From contig JAJRSX010000207.1 in the NCBI GenBank assembly GCA_024278555.1, forward strand, positions 1 to 19,135: a stretch of DNA of 19,135 nt, written 5' to 3'. The number at the start of each line of letters is the position of its first letter. Position 1 is the first letter of the stretch. The notes beneath the pieces were generated by a model that saw only the letters and a program-made list of their open reading frames with translations, was not told where the DNA came from and ran no database searches. Of the stretch, positions 10,010 through 16,191 are shown one piece after another. The stretch comes from a bacterium (GTDB lineage Bacteria; CG2-30-53-67; CG2-30-70-394). The translations under genes and the position numbers were made by a program.

Positions 10010-10306
10010 ATGTTCAAACGTCTCGTCTCGCTCTTCGCCCTTCTTGCCCTCCTCGCCGCCCCGGCTGCCTGGGCGGCGGAGGTGGCCGCGCCGGTCTCGG
10101 TCGACCCGGCGGTCACCGCCCTCCACCTCAACACCGCCACCGCCGCGGAGCTCGAAAAGCTCCCAGGGATCGGGCCGGTCCTCGCTGAACGCATTGTCGA
10201 GTACCGCACCGAGCATGGTCCGTTCACCCACCTCGATCAGCTTCAAGAGGTGAAGGGGGTGGGGGACCACCTCCTCGGGCGGCTCCAGGCCAACCTCGAC
10301 CTGTAG
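10010..10306 (+). CDS. Secreted ComEA-like helix-hairpin-helix protein
   Basis: The product is 98 aa. It has a clear signal peptide (MFKR followed by a Leu/Ala-rich core, with a likely cut after AWA near residue 22) and then a tandem helix-hairpin-helix domain. LPGIGPVLAERIVEYR (51-66) is preceded by LNTATAAELEK, and VKGVGDHLLGRLQ (81-93) follows FTHLDQLQE. This is the DNA-binding unit of ComEA, the periplasmic receptor that pulls in transforming DNA. Many proteobacteria carry such short ComEA-like proteins, some essential for DNA uptake and some of unknown role. GGAGGAG at 9997-10003, six bases before the ATG, sets the start. No other competence genes are nearby, so a DNA-uptake role is inferred from the domain alone. 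Confidence 0.9.
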   Translation: MFKRLVSLFALLALLAAPAAWAAEVAAPVSVDPAVTALHLNTATAAELEKLPGIGPVLAERIVEYRTEHGPFTHLDQLQEVKGVGDHLLGRLQANLDL

Positions 10307-10314
10307 GGCGGGTC

Positions 10315-10334
10315 GGCGGGGTACCGACCCCGCC
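10315..10334 (+). terminator. Hairpin after the ComEA-like gene, possible terminator
   Basis: Stem ggcgggg (10315-10321) and ccccgcc (10328-10334) with a 6-nt loop starts 9 bp after the stop codon at 10306. No T-run follows directly; the nearest is ttt about 16 nt further on. Termination here is therefore uncertain and may be partial. Confidence 0.35.
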
Positions 10335-10381
10335 GCCTCGTACCCCTTTCTTCATCGCGGCCTCTCCGTGACCCTGTCGCC

Positions 10382-11200
10382 GTGAAGGTACACCGCAACA
10401 TCACCTGGAACGGCCACAACCTCGCCTACACCGAGGTGGGGAGCGGCCCGCCCCTGTTGCTGCTCCACGGCTGGGGGGCGTCGGCGCGCTTCTGGTGGGA
10501 GTCGATGCGCCACCTCGACGACGCCTTTCGCTGCATCGCCCTCGACTGGCTTGGCTACGGCGACTCGGACCGGCCGGGCCACCCGGCGGGGCTGTCCAGC
10601 CACGCCGACGCCATCGGCGCGGTGTTACGGGAGCTCTCCATCGAGGGGGCGACGGTGGTCGGCCACTCCATGGGCGGGACGATCGCCGCGATGGCAGCGG
10701 CGGCGGGGATGCCGATCGGCCGCCTCGTCCTCGTCGCCCCCATGATCCGTGGGGCCGACGGCCTCAACCGCCGCTCCCGCTCTCTCCTGTGGCCGGGGGT
10801 GCGCCACCTGGTGCGGCCGCTGATCGGCGCGCGCCCCTTTGCCCGCTGGATCGCCGCCAACTCCACCTACGAGCTCCCAATCCCGGAGCTCTTCATCACC
10901 GGCGCCATGCAGGCGGATCGCGCGGTCCTCATGGATGACGCGGTGGCCCTCGGCAGGGTCGATCTCACCCCCCTGCTTCCGGCCATCCGCCAGCCGACCC
11001 TCCTGGTGACCGGCCGTAACGACGCGGTCCTCCGCCCCGGCCCCCTGGCCGAGGCCGAACGCCTCCTCCCCGACACCGAGCTGGTGCGCTTCGACCGATG
11101 CGGCCACTGCCCGCCCCTGGAGGTGCCGGCGCGCTTCGCCGAGGTGGTGGCGCGGTTCGCCGGCGGCGCGCCAGCGGAGGGTGGCACGCCTACGCGGTGA
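10382..11200 (+). CDS. Alpha/beta-hydrolase fold protein
   Basis: The product is a 272-aa soluble hydrolase of the broad MhpC/BioH-like alpha/beta group. The oxyanion-loop motif LLLHGWGAS is at 26-34. The nucleophile elbow VVGHSMGG has Ser96. The acid is probably Asp214 in LLVTGRNDAVL, and the base is His242 in RCGHCPPLE. A cap region (about 120-190) sits between core strands. A full catalytic triad suggests an active esterase, lipase or C-C hydrolase, but the substrate is not readable. The GTG at 10382 is the best start because it opens directly into the first core strand. It has no clear Shine-Dalgarno sequence. The gene lies 75 bp after the ComEA-like gene with a hairpin between them. Its 3' end overlaps the convergent def gene by 11 bp. 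Confidence 0.88.
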   Translation: MKVHRNITWNGHNLAYTEVGSGPPLLLLHGWGASARFWWESMRHLDDAFRCIALDWLGYGDSDRPGHPAGLSSHADAIGAVLRELSIEGATVVGHSMGGTIAAMAAAAGMPIGRLVLVAPMIRGADGLNRRSRSLLWPGVRHLVRPLIGARPFARWIAANSTYELPIPELFITGAMQADRAVLMDDAVALGRVDLTPLLPAIRQPTLLVTGRNDAVLRPGPLAEAERLLPDTELVRFDRCGHCPPLEVPARFAEVVARFAGGAPAEGGTPTR

Positions 11201-11714
11201 GGGTGTAGTCGCCTGCCTTGGCCGCCTTCCGGATCTTCCGCTTGAGGATGTCGCGCTTGAGGGCGCTCATCCGGTCGATGAAGACGACACCGTCGAGGTG
11301 GTCGATCTCGTGCTGGAGGATGCGGGCGGTGAGATCCAGGTACTCCTCCTCGTGGACCGTGCCGTCGCGGTCTTGAAAGCGCACCACGATCCGCTCGGCG
11401 CGCGCAACGTCACCGTAAAACTGCGGCACCGACAGACACCCCTCCTCGCCCACCACCGACCCCTCGCGCAGGACGATCTCCGGGTTGATGACCACCCGCG
11501 CCGCACGCGCCTCCGGGTCCGGATTCGGGTCGTAGACCAGCAGGCGGATCGCCTCGCCCACCTGCGGCGCGGCGAGGCCGACGCCGGGGGCCTCGTACAT
11601 CGTCTCGACCATCGACTCGATGAGCTCGTGCAGCCGACCGTCGAACCGTTCCACGGCGACGCACGCACGGCGTAGCCGCGGGTCCGGATAGTGGAGAATG
11701 GGGAGGATCGCCAT
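11190..11714 (-). CDS. def: Peptide deformylase
   Basis: This metalloenzyme (174 aa) removes the formyl group from nascent N-terminal methionine in the cytoplasm. All three signature motifs are present: GVGLAAPQ (44-51), EGCLS with metal ligand Cys93 (91-95), and QHEIDH with His135, Glu136 and His139 (134-139). The length is normal for the family. The start at 11714 gives the typical MAILPILHYPDPRLR N-terminus; the frame stays open to 12134, but that extension only shadows trmL. It has no fmt partner in the window, whereas def-fmt is the common arrangement. It diverges from trmL with 60 bp between start codons and overlaps the convergent hydrolase by 11 bp at the 3' end. Confidence 0.97.
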   Translation of the reverse strand: MAILPILHYPDPRLRRACVAVERFDGRLHELIESMVETMYEAPGVGLAAPQVGEAIRLLVYDPNPDPEARAARVVINPEIVLREGSVVGEEGCLSVPQFYGDVARAERIVVRFQDRDGTVHEEEYLDLTARILQHEIDHLDGVVFIDRMSALKRDILKRKIRKAAKAGDYTLTA

Positions 11715-11720
11715 CCGGGA

Positions 11721-11749
11721 AATGTAGGAGAGCGAGGGGGGGTGGGCAA
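11721..11749 (-). promoter_or_regulatory. Sigma-70-like promoter of def, predicting a leaderless mRNA
   Basis: On the minus strand TTGCCC (11749-11744), a 17-nt spacer and TACATT (11726-11721) form a good -35/-10 pair. Only 6 nt separate TACATT from the def ATG, and no Shine-Dalgarno sequence exists. Transcription should begin at or within a base or two of the start codon. This is the best of the promoter candidates in the window. Confidence 0.55.
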
Positions 11750-11757
11750 CGCGGTGG

Positions 11758-11766
11758 TGGTACCCT
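11758..11766 (+). promoter_or_regulatory. Extended -10 promoter candidate for trmL
   Basis: TGG-TACCCT (11758-11766) fits the extended TGn-TAnnnT pattern and ends 8 nt before the trmL ATG at 11775. No Shine-Dalgarno sequence and no clear -35 are present. It is back to back with the def promoter in a 60-bp gap, so the two promoters overlap in space. Confidence 0.4.
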
Positions 11767-11774
11767 GCCGCCCC

Positions 11775-12239
11775 ATGGATTCGATGGACCACCACCTCCA
11801 CGTCGTCCTCGTCCACCCGGAGATCCCGCCGAACACCGGCTCCATCGCCCGGCTGTGCGCCGGCACCGACACGGTGCTGCACCTGGTCGAGCCCCTCGGC
11901 TTCTCCCTGGAGGATCGCTATCTCAAGCGCGCCGGCCTCGACTACTGGCCCCACGTGCAGCTCGTCGTCCACCCCTCCCTCGACCACCTCTCTGTTGCCC
12001 ACCCGGGGCTGCGCGGCTTCTACGCCACCAAGTCGGCGCCCCGCCTGCACACCGAGGTCCGCTACCGCCCAGGCGACTTCCTCTTCTTCGGCCGCGAGAC
12101 CCGTGGCCTGCCCGAGGCGCTCCTCGCCGCCCACCGGGAGGAGACGATCCGCCTGCCGCAGAACGAAAAGATCCGCTCCCAGAACCTCGCCAACGCCGTC
12201 TCGGCGATCCTCTACGAGGCGATCCGACAGCTTCGCTGA
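11775..12239 (+). CDS. trmL: tRNA (cytidine/uridine-34-2'-O)-methyltransferase TrmL (SPOUT family)
   Basis: The product (154 aa; E. coli TrmL is 157) methylates the ribose of wobble base 34 in leucine tRNAs using S-adenosylmethionine. It is a minimal SPOUT domain. Motif 1 is PEIPPNTGSIARLC (15-28, with N20 and R26), motif 2 is FGRETRGLP (105-113), and motif 3 is RSQNLANAVSAILYEA (134-149), which forms the cofactor knot. In motif 3 the usual IPM is LPQ (127-129) and RS[ML]NLSN is RSQNLAN, small departures for the family. The ATG at 11775 fits the nearby -10 element; an ATG at 11784 is a close alternative. It is transcribed away from def and converges on the small DUF6572-like gene, with a REPIN-like element between them. 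Confidence 0.93.
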   Translation: MDSMDHHLHVVLVHPEIPPNTGSIARLCAGTDTVLHLVEPLGFSLEDRYLKRAGLDYWPHVQLVVHPSLDHLSVAHPGLRGFYATKSAPRLHTEVRYRPGDFLFFGRETRGLPEALLAAHREETIRLPQNEKIRSQNLANAVSAILYEAIRQLR

Positions 12240-12256
12240 GGAGGCGTGGCTCGAAG

Positions 12257-12348
12257 GGGGTGGGAGCGAGCTCCCGCTCGCGATTCGGCGCCGAAGGCCC
12301 CGCCGGCCCTGCGGGCCGGTTTCGCCGGCGGGAGCCGGCTCCTACCCC
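12257..12348. repeat. Complete REPIN-like element between convergent genes
   Basis: Outer arms ggggtgggag (12257-12266) and ctcctacccc (12339-12348) are inverted copies with one mismatch (a G-T pair). The arm stems are gcgag/ctcgc (12266-12270/12277-12281) and gccggc/gccggc (12324-12329/12334-12339). The core hairpin is ccggccc-tgc-gggccgg (12303-12319). It lies between the 3' ends of trmL and the DUF6572-like gene, a typical REP position. The remaining parts of the 180-bp gap show no gene. Confidence 0.75.
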
Positions 12349-12419
12349 ATTCTTCCGGGAGGCTCGGCTGCCGGAGCGCCACCCGCGCCGTCTCCCCTTG
12401 TGCTGTCCGTGACGCGGCG

Positions 12420-12758
12420 TCACCCCATCGCCGTCGCCCCCGGGTGGAGAAGAAAGTTGAACTCGATGGAGTCGGCGGCCAGGACCTGGCGGACGTAGTC
12501 GAAGAAGGCGAGCGACGCCGCTCCCGGGGCCTCACGGCAGATCAGGGTGATGACGCAGTCCTCGGTGGTCACCCCTGGATACGCCTTCGCCACCTCTCCC
12601 TCCATGATGTACTGGAAGTAGGTGTCGACCTTGCGCTTGAGCTGGTCGTGCATCTCCTCCACATGGTCCCACGGCCGGTCCTCGCGGATGATCAGGACGT
12701 ACTTGGCGCGCGCCGCGTCGTGGGCGATGTAGTCGATGGTGGTGGCGTCGGACATCAT
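12420..12758 (-). CDS. Small conserved protein resembling DUF6572
   Basis: The product is 112 aa, soluble, with no signal peptide or membrane helix. The opening TTIDYIAHD, the strand YVLIIREDRPWD (20-31), the helix EEMHDQLKRKVDTYFQYIMEGEVAKAYP (34-61) and a later strand CVITLICRE (68-76) recall the DUF6572 pattern (T-I-D...W-D...L..K...Y..FI..G...YP). I recall this pattern from memory and have not searched it. I chose the ATG at 12758 because GAGG lies six bases before it. A GTG at 12770 is in frame and overlaps the glycosyltransferase stop (GTGA) but has no ribosome-binding sequence. Either way it is translated immediately after the glycosyltransferase, so it is the last gene of that cluster. 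Its function is unknown. Confidence 0.8.
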   Translation of the reverse strand: MMSDATTIDYIAHDAARAKYVLIIREDRPWDHVEEMHDQLKRKVDTYFQYIMEGEVAKAYPGVTTEDCVITLICREAPGAASLAFFDYVRQVLAADSIEFNFLLHPGATAMG

Positions 12759-12766
12759 GGTGGGCC

Positions 12767-14566
12767 TCACGGGGTAGGGGGAGGGAGGGGGGGGAGCGGG
12801 TCGCCGGGTCCGGGGCAGGGTGCCGCCTCCTGGGGTTCGGGTGGTGGCGGTGAGTCGAGGGGCTTTTCGGAGGGTGTTGGCCAGTCGCTTGGCTCCGGTG
12901 GTACCGGACCGGTCGTCGGGGGGGCGGCCTCAGGGGGCGGGCTGGGGGCGGCCGGGTCGCGGGTGGCCAGGAGGAGGGTCTCCACCCTCCCCTTGTTGGG
13001 CTGGAAGGGGAATCGGTAGACCTCGCGCAGCCGGTCGGTCTGCGCCGCGATCTCCGCCCACCGCGCCTCCGGGAGGAGGAGGTAGGTGGCACCGGGGGCG
13101 AGGTGGGCGATCGCCGCATCGGCGGTGGCGAGCTCCGTGGGCTTGCGGCCCAGGTAGTAGGGGAGGGAGCCCTGGTCGCGGGCGGTCCAGGCGTAGACCG
13201 CGAAGGGGGCATCCCCTACCAGGGTACGGACGCGGGCCAGGGGCACGCGCGGGTCGTGGCTCGGGAGGCTCTGGAGGTGCCAGTAGCCGGGCCCCTGGAG
13301 GGCGGCGAGGGCGACGGCGAGGAGGGCCGTGCCGCGCAGGGGCCGACCGTGCCAGGCGAGGTGGCCGGCCCCGGCCGCCGCCACCGCCATCGCCGCGAAC
13401 GCCGCCGCGATGAAGGGGGCGTGGGCGGCGACCACCGTGTGCAGGTAGTTGTGGCCCGGCTCGACCCACAGGGGGGCGAAGGCCGCGCCGATCGCCCCGG
13501 CCGCGGCGACCACGGCGGTGATGACGCTCGCCACGGAGAGGCCACGCGCCGCCCACTTGCTGTCGATGCCGAGGGCGATCCACGCGGCCACTGCCGGATA
13601 GATCGGCATGAGGTAGCGGTGGGTCTTCTCCGCCGACAGGGAGAAGAGGAGAAAGGTCGCTACCGCCCACACCACCACGAAGGTGGCGAGCCGCCGGTGG
13701 CGCCGCCACGCCGGGACCACGGTGAGGGGGAGGAGGAGCCCCCACGGGAAGAAGTGGGTCGCGAGGGTGTTGAGGTACCAGAGGGGCGGCTCGTGCTCGT
13801 TCAGGCCGGTGACCTGCTGGGTGAGCTCGGTGGACAACAGCGACCGCGCCGCCTCGCCGCCGCTCAGGGCGACCGCCCCGTACCACGCCGCCGGCAGGAG
13901 CCAGAGGAGGGTGGTGCGCCGGCGCACCAGGTTCAGCAGGGCGCGCGGCCTACCGAGGGCCATGGCGGTGGGGACTGCCACCGCCCCGAGGACCGCCAAG
14001 GCCAGGGGCCCCTTGAGGAGGGCCGCCACCGCCCCCAGGAGATGCACCGCCCCGAAGGCGCGTCCTTCTCTCCCCTCCTCCGCCTCCAGCCCCCGGAAGA
14101 AGGCCCACACCGCCGCCCCGAGGGCGAGCATGAGGGGCAGGTCGATGAGGGCGTAGGCGGCGCGGTGGGCGAAGTCGTAGGTGGAGATGAGGATGAGCGC
14201 CGCCAGCCACGCCCGCCCGCTCCCCAGGGGGCGCCGGCTCACCCCCCAGAGGGTGAGCAGCAGCACCACCGAGGCCACGGCGGTGGCCAGGCGGGCGATG
14301 GTCTCGTCCACCCGGCCGGCCACCAGCCCACCAGCGGCGATGATCCAGGGGGAGAGCGGCGGCTTGAAGATGTACGGCCTCCCCCACGTCTCGGGGATCA
14401 GCCAGTGGCCCCCCTCCACCATCGACTGGGCACAGGCGATGCGGATCGCCTCGATGGTGTTGTGCACCGGCCGGGCGAGGTCGGGGAGGGCGAGGAGGAG
14501 GACAAGGGCGGCCAGCGACAGGGGGGCGGCCACGAGCCACCGGCGCGGTGTTGGTCTCTCCTCCAT
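12767..14566 (-). CDS. ArnT/PMT-like GT-C glycosyltransferase with proline-rich tail
   Basis: The product (599 aa) is a polytopic inner-membrane protein of the PMT_2/ArnT type, which transfers sugars from polyprenyl carriers to envelope acceptors such as lipid A. About a dozen hydrophobic helices span residues 10-460. The first periplasmic loop reads IEAIRIACAQSMVEGGHW...GRPYIFKPPLSPW, with the family's KPP at 68-70. The usual catalytic Asp-Glu pair of that loop appears as Ile38-Glu39, so the first acidic residue is not where expected. Further family-like features are STYDFAHRAAYALIDLPL and LSAEKTHRYLMPIYPA. The last 63 residues (537-599) are 29 prolines plus acidic and polar residues, an extension absent from ArnT. 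GAGGAGAGGGAG directly before the ATG at 14566 sets the start; the frame stays open to 14923 as a shadow of ispG. It follows ispG by 44 bp and meets the small downstream gene. Confidence 0.87.
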   Translation of the reverse strand: MEERPTPRRWLVAAPLSLAALVLLLALPDLARPVHNTIEAIRIACAQSMVEGGHWLIPETWGRPYIFKPPLSPWIIAAGGLVAGRVDETIARLATAVASVVLLLTLWGVSRRPLGSGRAWLAALILISTYDFAHRAAYALIDLPLMLALGAAVWAFFRGLEAEEGREGRAFGAVHLLGAVAALLKGPLALAVLGAVAVPTAMALGRPRALLNLVRRRTTLLWLLPAAWYGAVALSGGEAARSLLSTELTQQVTGLNEHEPPLWYLNTLATHFFPWGLLLPLTVVPAWRRHRRLATFVVVWAVATFLLFSLSAEKTHRYLMPIYPAVAAWIALGIDSKWAARGLSVASVITAVVAAAGAIGAAFAPLWVEPGHNYLHTVVAAHAPFIAAAFAAMAVAAAGAGHLAWHGRPLRGTALLAVALAALQGPGYWHLQSLPSHDPRVPLARVRTLVGDAPFAVYAWTARDQGSLPYYLGRKPTELATADAAIAHLAPGATYLLLPEARWAEIAAQTDRLREVYRFPFQPNKGRVETLLLATRDPAAPSPPPEAAPPTTGPVPPEPSDWPTPSEKPLDSPPPPEPQEAAPCPGPGDPLPPLPPPTP

Positions 14567-14610
14567 TCTCCCTCTCCTCAGGCCGGCTGGCGGGCGGTGT
14601 CGCGCGGAGC

Positions 14611-15678
14611 TTACACCCCGTCCGGGTGGTCCGCCTCGATGAGCGCCACCAGGGCGTCCACCAGGCGCGCCTCCTCCACCCGCTCCACCACCTCGCCCCC
14701 CTTGAAGAGGGTGCCGAAGCCGCGGCCGCCGGCGATGCCGTAATCGGCGTCGCTCGCCTCCCCGGGGCCGTTGACCACGCACCCCATCACCGCCACCGAC
14801 ACCGAGGCGGCCATAGAGCCGAGGCGCTGCTCCACGTCGCGCGCCAGCCCCACCAGGTCGATCTCCGCGCGGCCACACGAGGGGCAGGCGATCAGGTTCA
14901 CCCCGCGCTTCCTGAGGCCGCACGCCTTGAGGATGTCGAAGGCGACCCGCACCTCCTCCACCGGGTCGGCGGCCAGGGAGATGCGGATTGTGTCGCCGAT
15001 CCCGTCCAGCAAGAGGCTGCCGAGGGCGACCGCCGACTTGATCGCGCCGGTGGCCGGCGGCCCCGCCTCGGTCACCCCGAGGTGGAGCGGGTAGTCGATC
15101 TGCTCGGCGATCAGGCGGTACGCCTCCACCGTCCGGTGGACGTCCGACGCCTTCAACGAGATCTTGATCTGGTCAAAGCCGAGCTCCTCGAGGATGCGGA
15201 TGTGGCCGAGGCCGCTGGCCACCATCGCCTCGGCGGTGGCGCCGCCGTGGGCCTCCATGACCGCCTTCTCCAGGGAGCCGCCGTTCACCCCGATGCGGAT
15301 CGGCACGCCGCGGTCGGCGCAGGCGCGGGTCACCTCCTCCACCTTCCAGCGGGCGCCGATGTTCCCCGGGTTGATCCGGATGCAGTCGGCGCCTGCCGCC
15401 AGGGCGGCGAGGGCGAGCTTGTGGGAGAAGTGGATGTCCGCCACCAGGGGGACGGCGGTGTGGTCCTTGATCCGGGCGAACGCCGCGGCCGCCTGTTCGT
15501 CGAGGACCGCCAGGCGGACGATCTCGCACCCCGCCTGCTCCAGGGCGCGGATCTGCGCCACGGTGGCAGCCACGTCGCGGGTGTCGGTGTTGGTCATCGA
15601 CTGGACCGACACCGGCGCGAAGCCGCCCACCTTCACCTGGCCGACACGGATCTGTCTGGCGATGCGACGGGTCTTCAT
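14611..15678 (-). CDS. ispG: 4-hydroxy-3-methylbut-2-en-1-yl diphosphate synthase (IspG/GcpE)
   Basis: The product (355 aa) is the cytoplasmic [4Fe-4S] enzyme that converts MEcPP to HMBPP in the MEP isoprenoid pathway. The TIM-barrel N-terminus opens with SVQSMTNTDTRD (24-35) and includes ADIHFSHKLALAA (80-92) and RINPGNIG (101-108). The cluster ligands are Cys265 and Cys268 in CPSCGR and Cys300 in GCVVNGPGE, with the conserved Glu307. Length and lack of an insert fit the ordinary bacterial two-domain form. It begins a cluster with the glycosyltransferase (44 bp on). No Shine-Dalgarno sequence or close -10 is visible upstream. A hairpin ccgcca/tggcgg lies at 15709-15724, 30 bp before the start. 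The MEP pathway supplies polyprenyl carriers, which could loosely link it to the next gene. Confidence 0.97.
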   Translation of the reverse strand: MKTRRIARQIRVGQVKVGGFAPVSVQSMTNTDTRDVAATVAQIRALEQAGCEIVRLAVLDEQAAAAFARIKDHTAVPLVADIHFSHKLALAALAAGADCIRINPGNIGARWKVEEVTRACADRGVPIRIGVNGGSLEKAVMEAHGGATAEAMVASGLGHIRILEELGFDQIKISLKASDVHRTVEAYRLIAEQIDYPLHLGVTEAGPPATGAIKSAVALGSLLLDGIGDTIRISLAADPVEEVRVAFDILKACGLRKRGVNLIACPSCGRAEIDLVGLARDVEQRLGSMAASVSVAVMGCVVNGPGEASDADYGIAGGRGFGTLFKGGEVVERVEEARLVDALVALIEADHPDGV

Positions 15679-15708
15679 GGGAGGGGGCTTTCAGCGGTCA
15701 GCGAAGCG

Positions 15709-15724
15709 CCGCCAAGGGTGGCGG
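15709..15724. other. Hairpin in the ispG upstream region
   Basis: Stem ccgcca (15709-15714) and tggcgg (15719-15724) with a 4-nt loop lies 30 bp upstream of the ispG ATG. If transcription starts further upstream it would be in the leader. Too short to assign a role. Confidence 0.35.
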
Positions 15725-15731
15725 CTCCGGC

Positions 15732-15852
15732 GCCGCAAAGCGAGGGGAGGAGGGGAAAGAAGGGCCTGCAAGGCCCGCGCCATCCCAAGGGGGACACCGA
15801 TGACGCCATCCCCCCCTTCGCCTCCCCCTCTGCGTCTCCGCGTCTTTGCGCG
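15732..15852. repeat. Imperfect inverted repeat containing period-8 units, upstream of ispG
   Basis: The right part holds three exact 8-nt-spaced units, cctctgcg / tctccgcg / tctttgcg (15827-15850). The left part (ccgcaaagcgaggggagg onward from 15732) is a loose inverted counterpart. A perfect small hairpin gggcc-tgcaa-ggccc is at 15762-15776. No protein-like frame exists in 15679-16191. Confidence 0.45.
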
Positions 15853-15979
15853 AGATCATCGCCTTCCAGGCCCGTACCGTCCCCCGGTCCACCCCCATCG
15901 ACCCCACCCCCCCCGGTCCCGCTCCCCCCTTTCTACTTTCTACCCTCTACTGCCATTCCACAGATACCGTGCCGAGGTC

Positions 15980-16006
15980 GGTGCGCCGCGCTGCGCTTGG
16001 CGCACC
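15980..16006. repeat. Short palindromic repeat ggtgcgcc...ggcgcacc
   Basis: Perfect arms ggtgcgcc (15980-15987) and ggcgcacc (15999-16006) flank gcgctgcgctt and are followed by ctacgg. The form (GTAGGGTGCGCC, a loop rich in GCGC, GGCGCACC) looks like a dispersed intergenic repeat familiar from other proteobacterial genomes. Confidence 0.5.
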
Positions 16007-16064
16007 CTACGGAGGCTTCTCCACCCAAGCCCCATTTCCAGATTCCGCCGTACTGCCATTTGTA

Positions 16065-16185
16065 GGGCGGCTGAGGTGCCCCAGGTTTGCGCCGACCCGC
16101 AGGGCGGGCCGCCGAGGCGTAGCAGCGCTACGTTGAGGCGGCACGCCCGAGGACGCGGCGCAAAGATGGGGTGCATCAGCCGCCC
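16065..16185. repeat. Long nested palindrome just downstream of rseP
   Basis: Outer arms gggcggctga (16065-16074) and tcagccgccc (16176-16185) pair perfectly. Next inward, ggtgccccaggtttgcgcc and ggcgcaaagatggggtgca pair at 13 of 19 positions. The innermost arms gggcgggccgcc...cgtagc and gctacg...ggcggcacgccc pair around a centre near 16124. The whole 121 bp ends 7 bp after the rseP stop. It could act as a terminator or REP-like element; no T-run is seen. Confidence 0.65.
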
Positions 16186-16191
16186 GTCTCT

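Noticed and set aside
11715-12134. Upstream extension of def to 12134
   Set aside because: It would run antisense through most of trmL and precede the canonical MAILPILHYPDPRLR start.
12767-12957. Frameshift as the cause of the proline-rich tail of the glycosyltransferase
   Set aside because: The stop falls exactly at the overlap or junction with the next gene, and I see no other frame continuing the family sequence; a genuine tail is simpler, though sequencing error is not excluded.
13103-14743. 546-codon open frame on the plus strand opposite the glycosyltransferase
   Set aside because: Its Gly/Arg/Glu/His-rich sequence has no motif, while the minus strand encodes a coherent polytopic membrane protein with KPP loop and strong ribosome-binding site.
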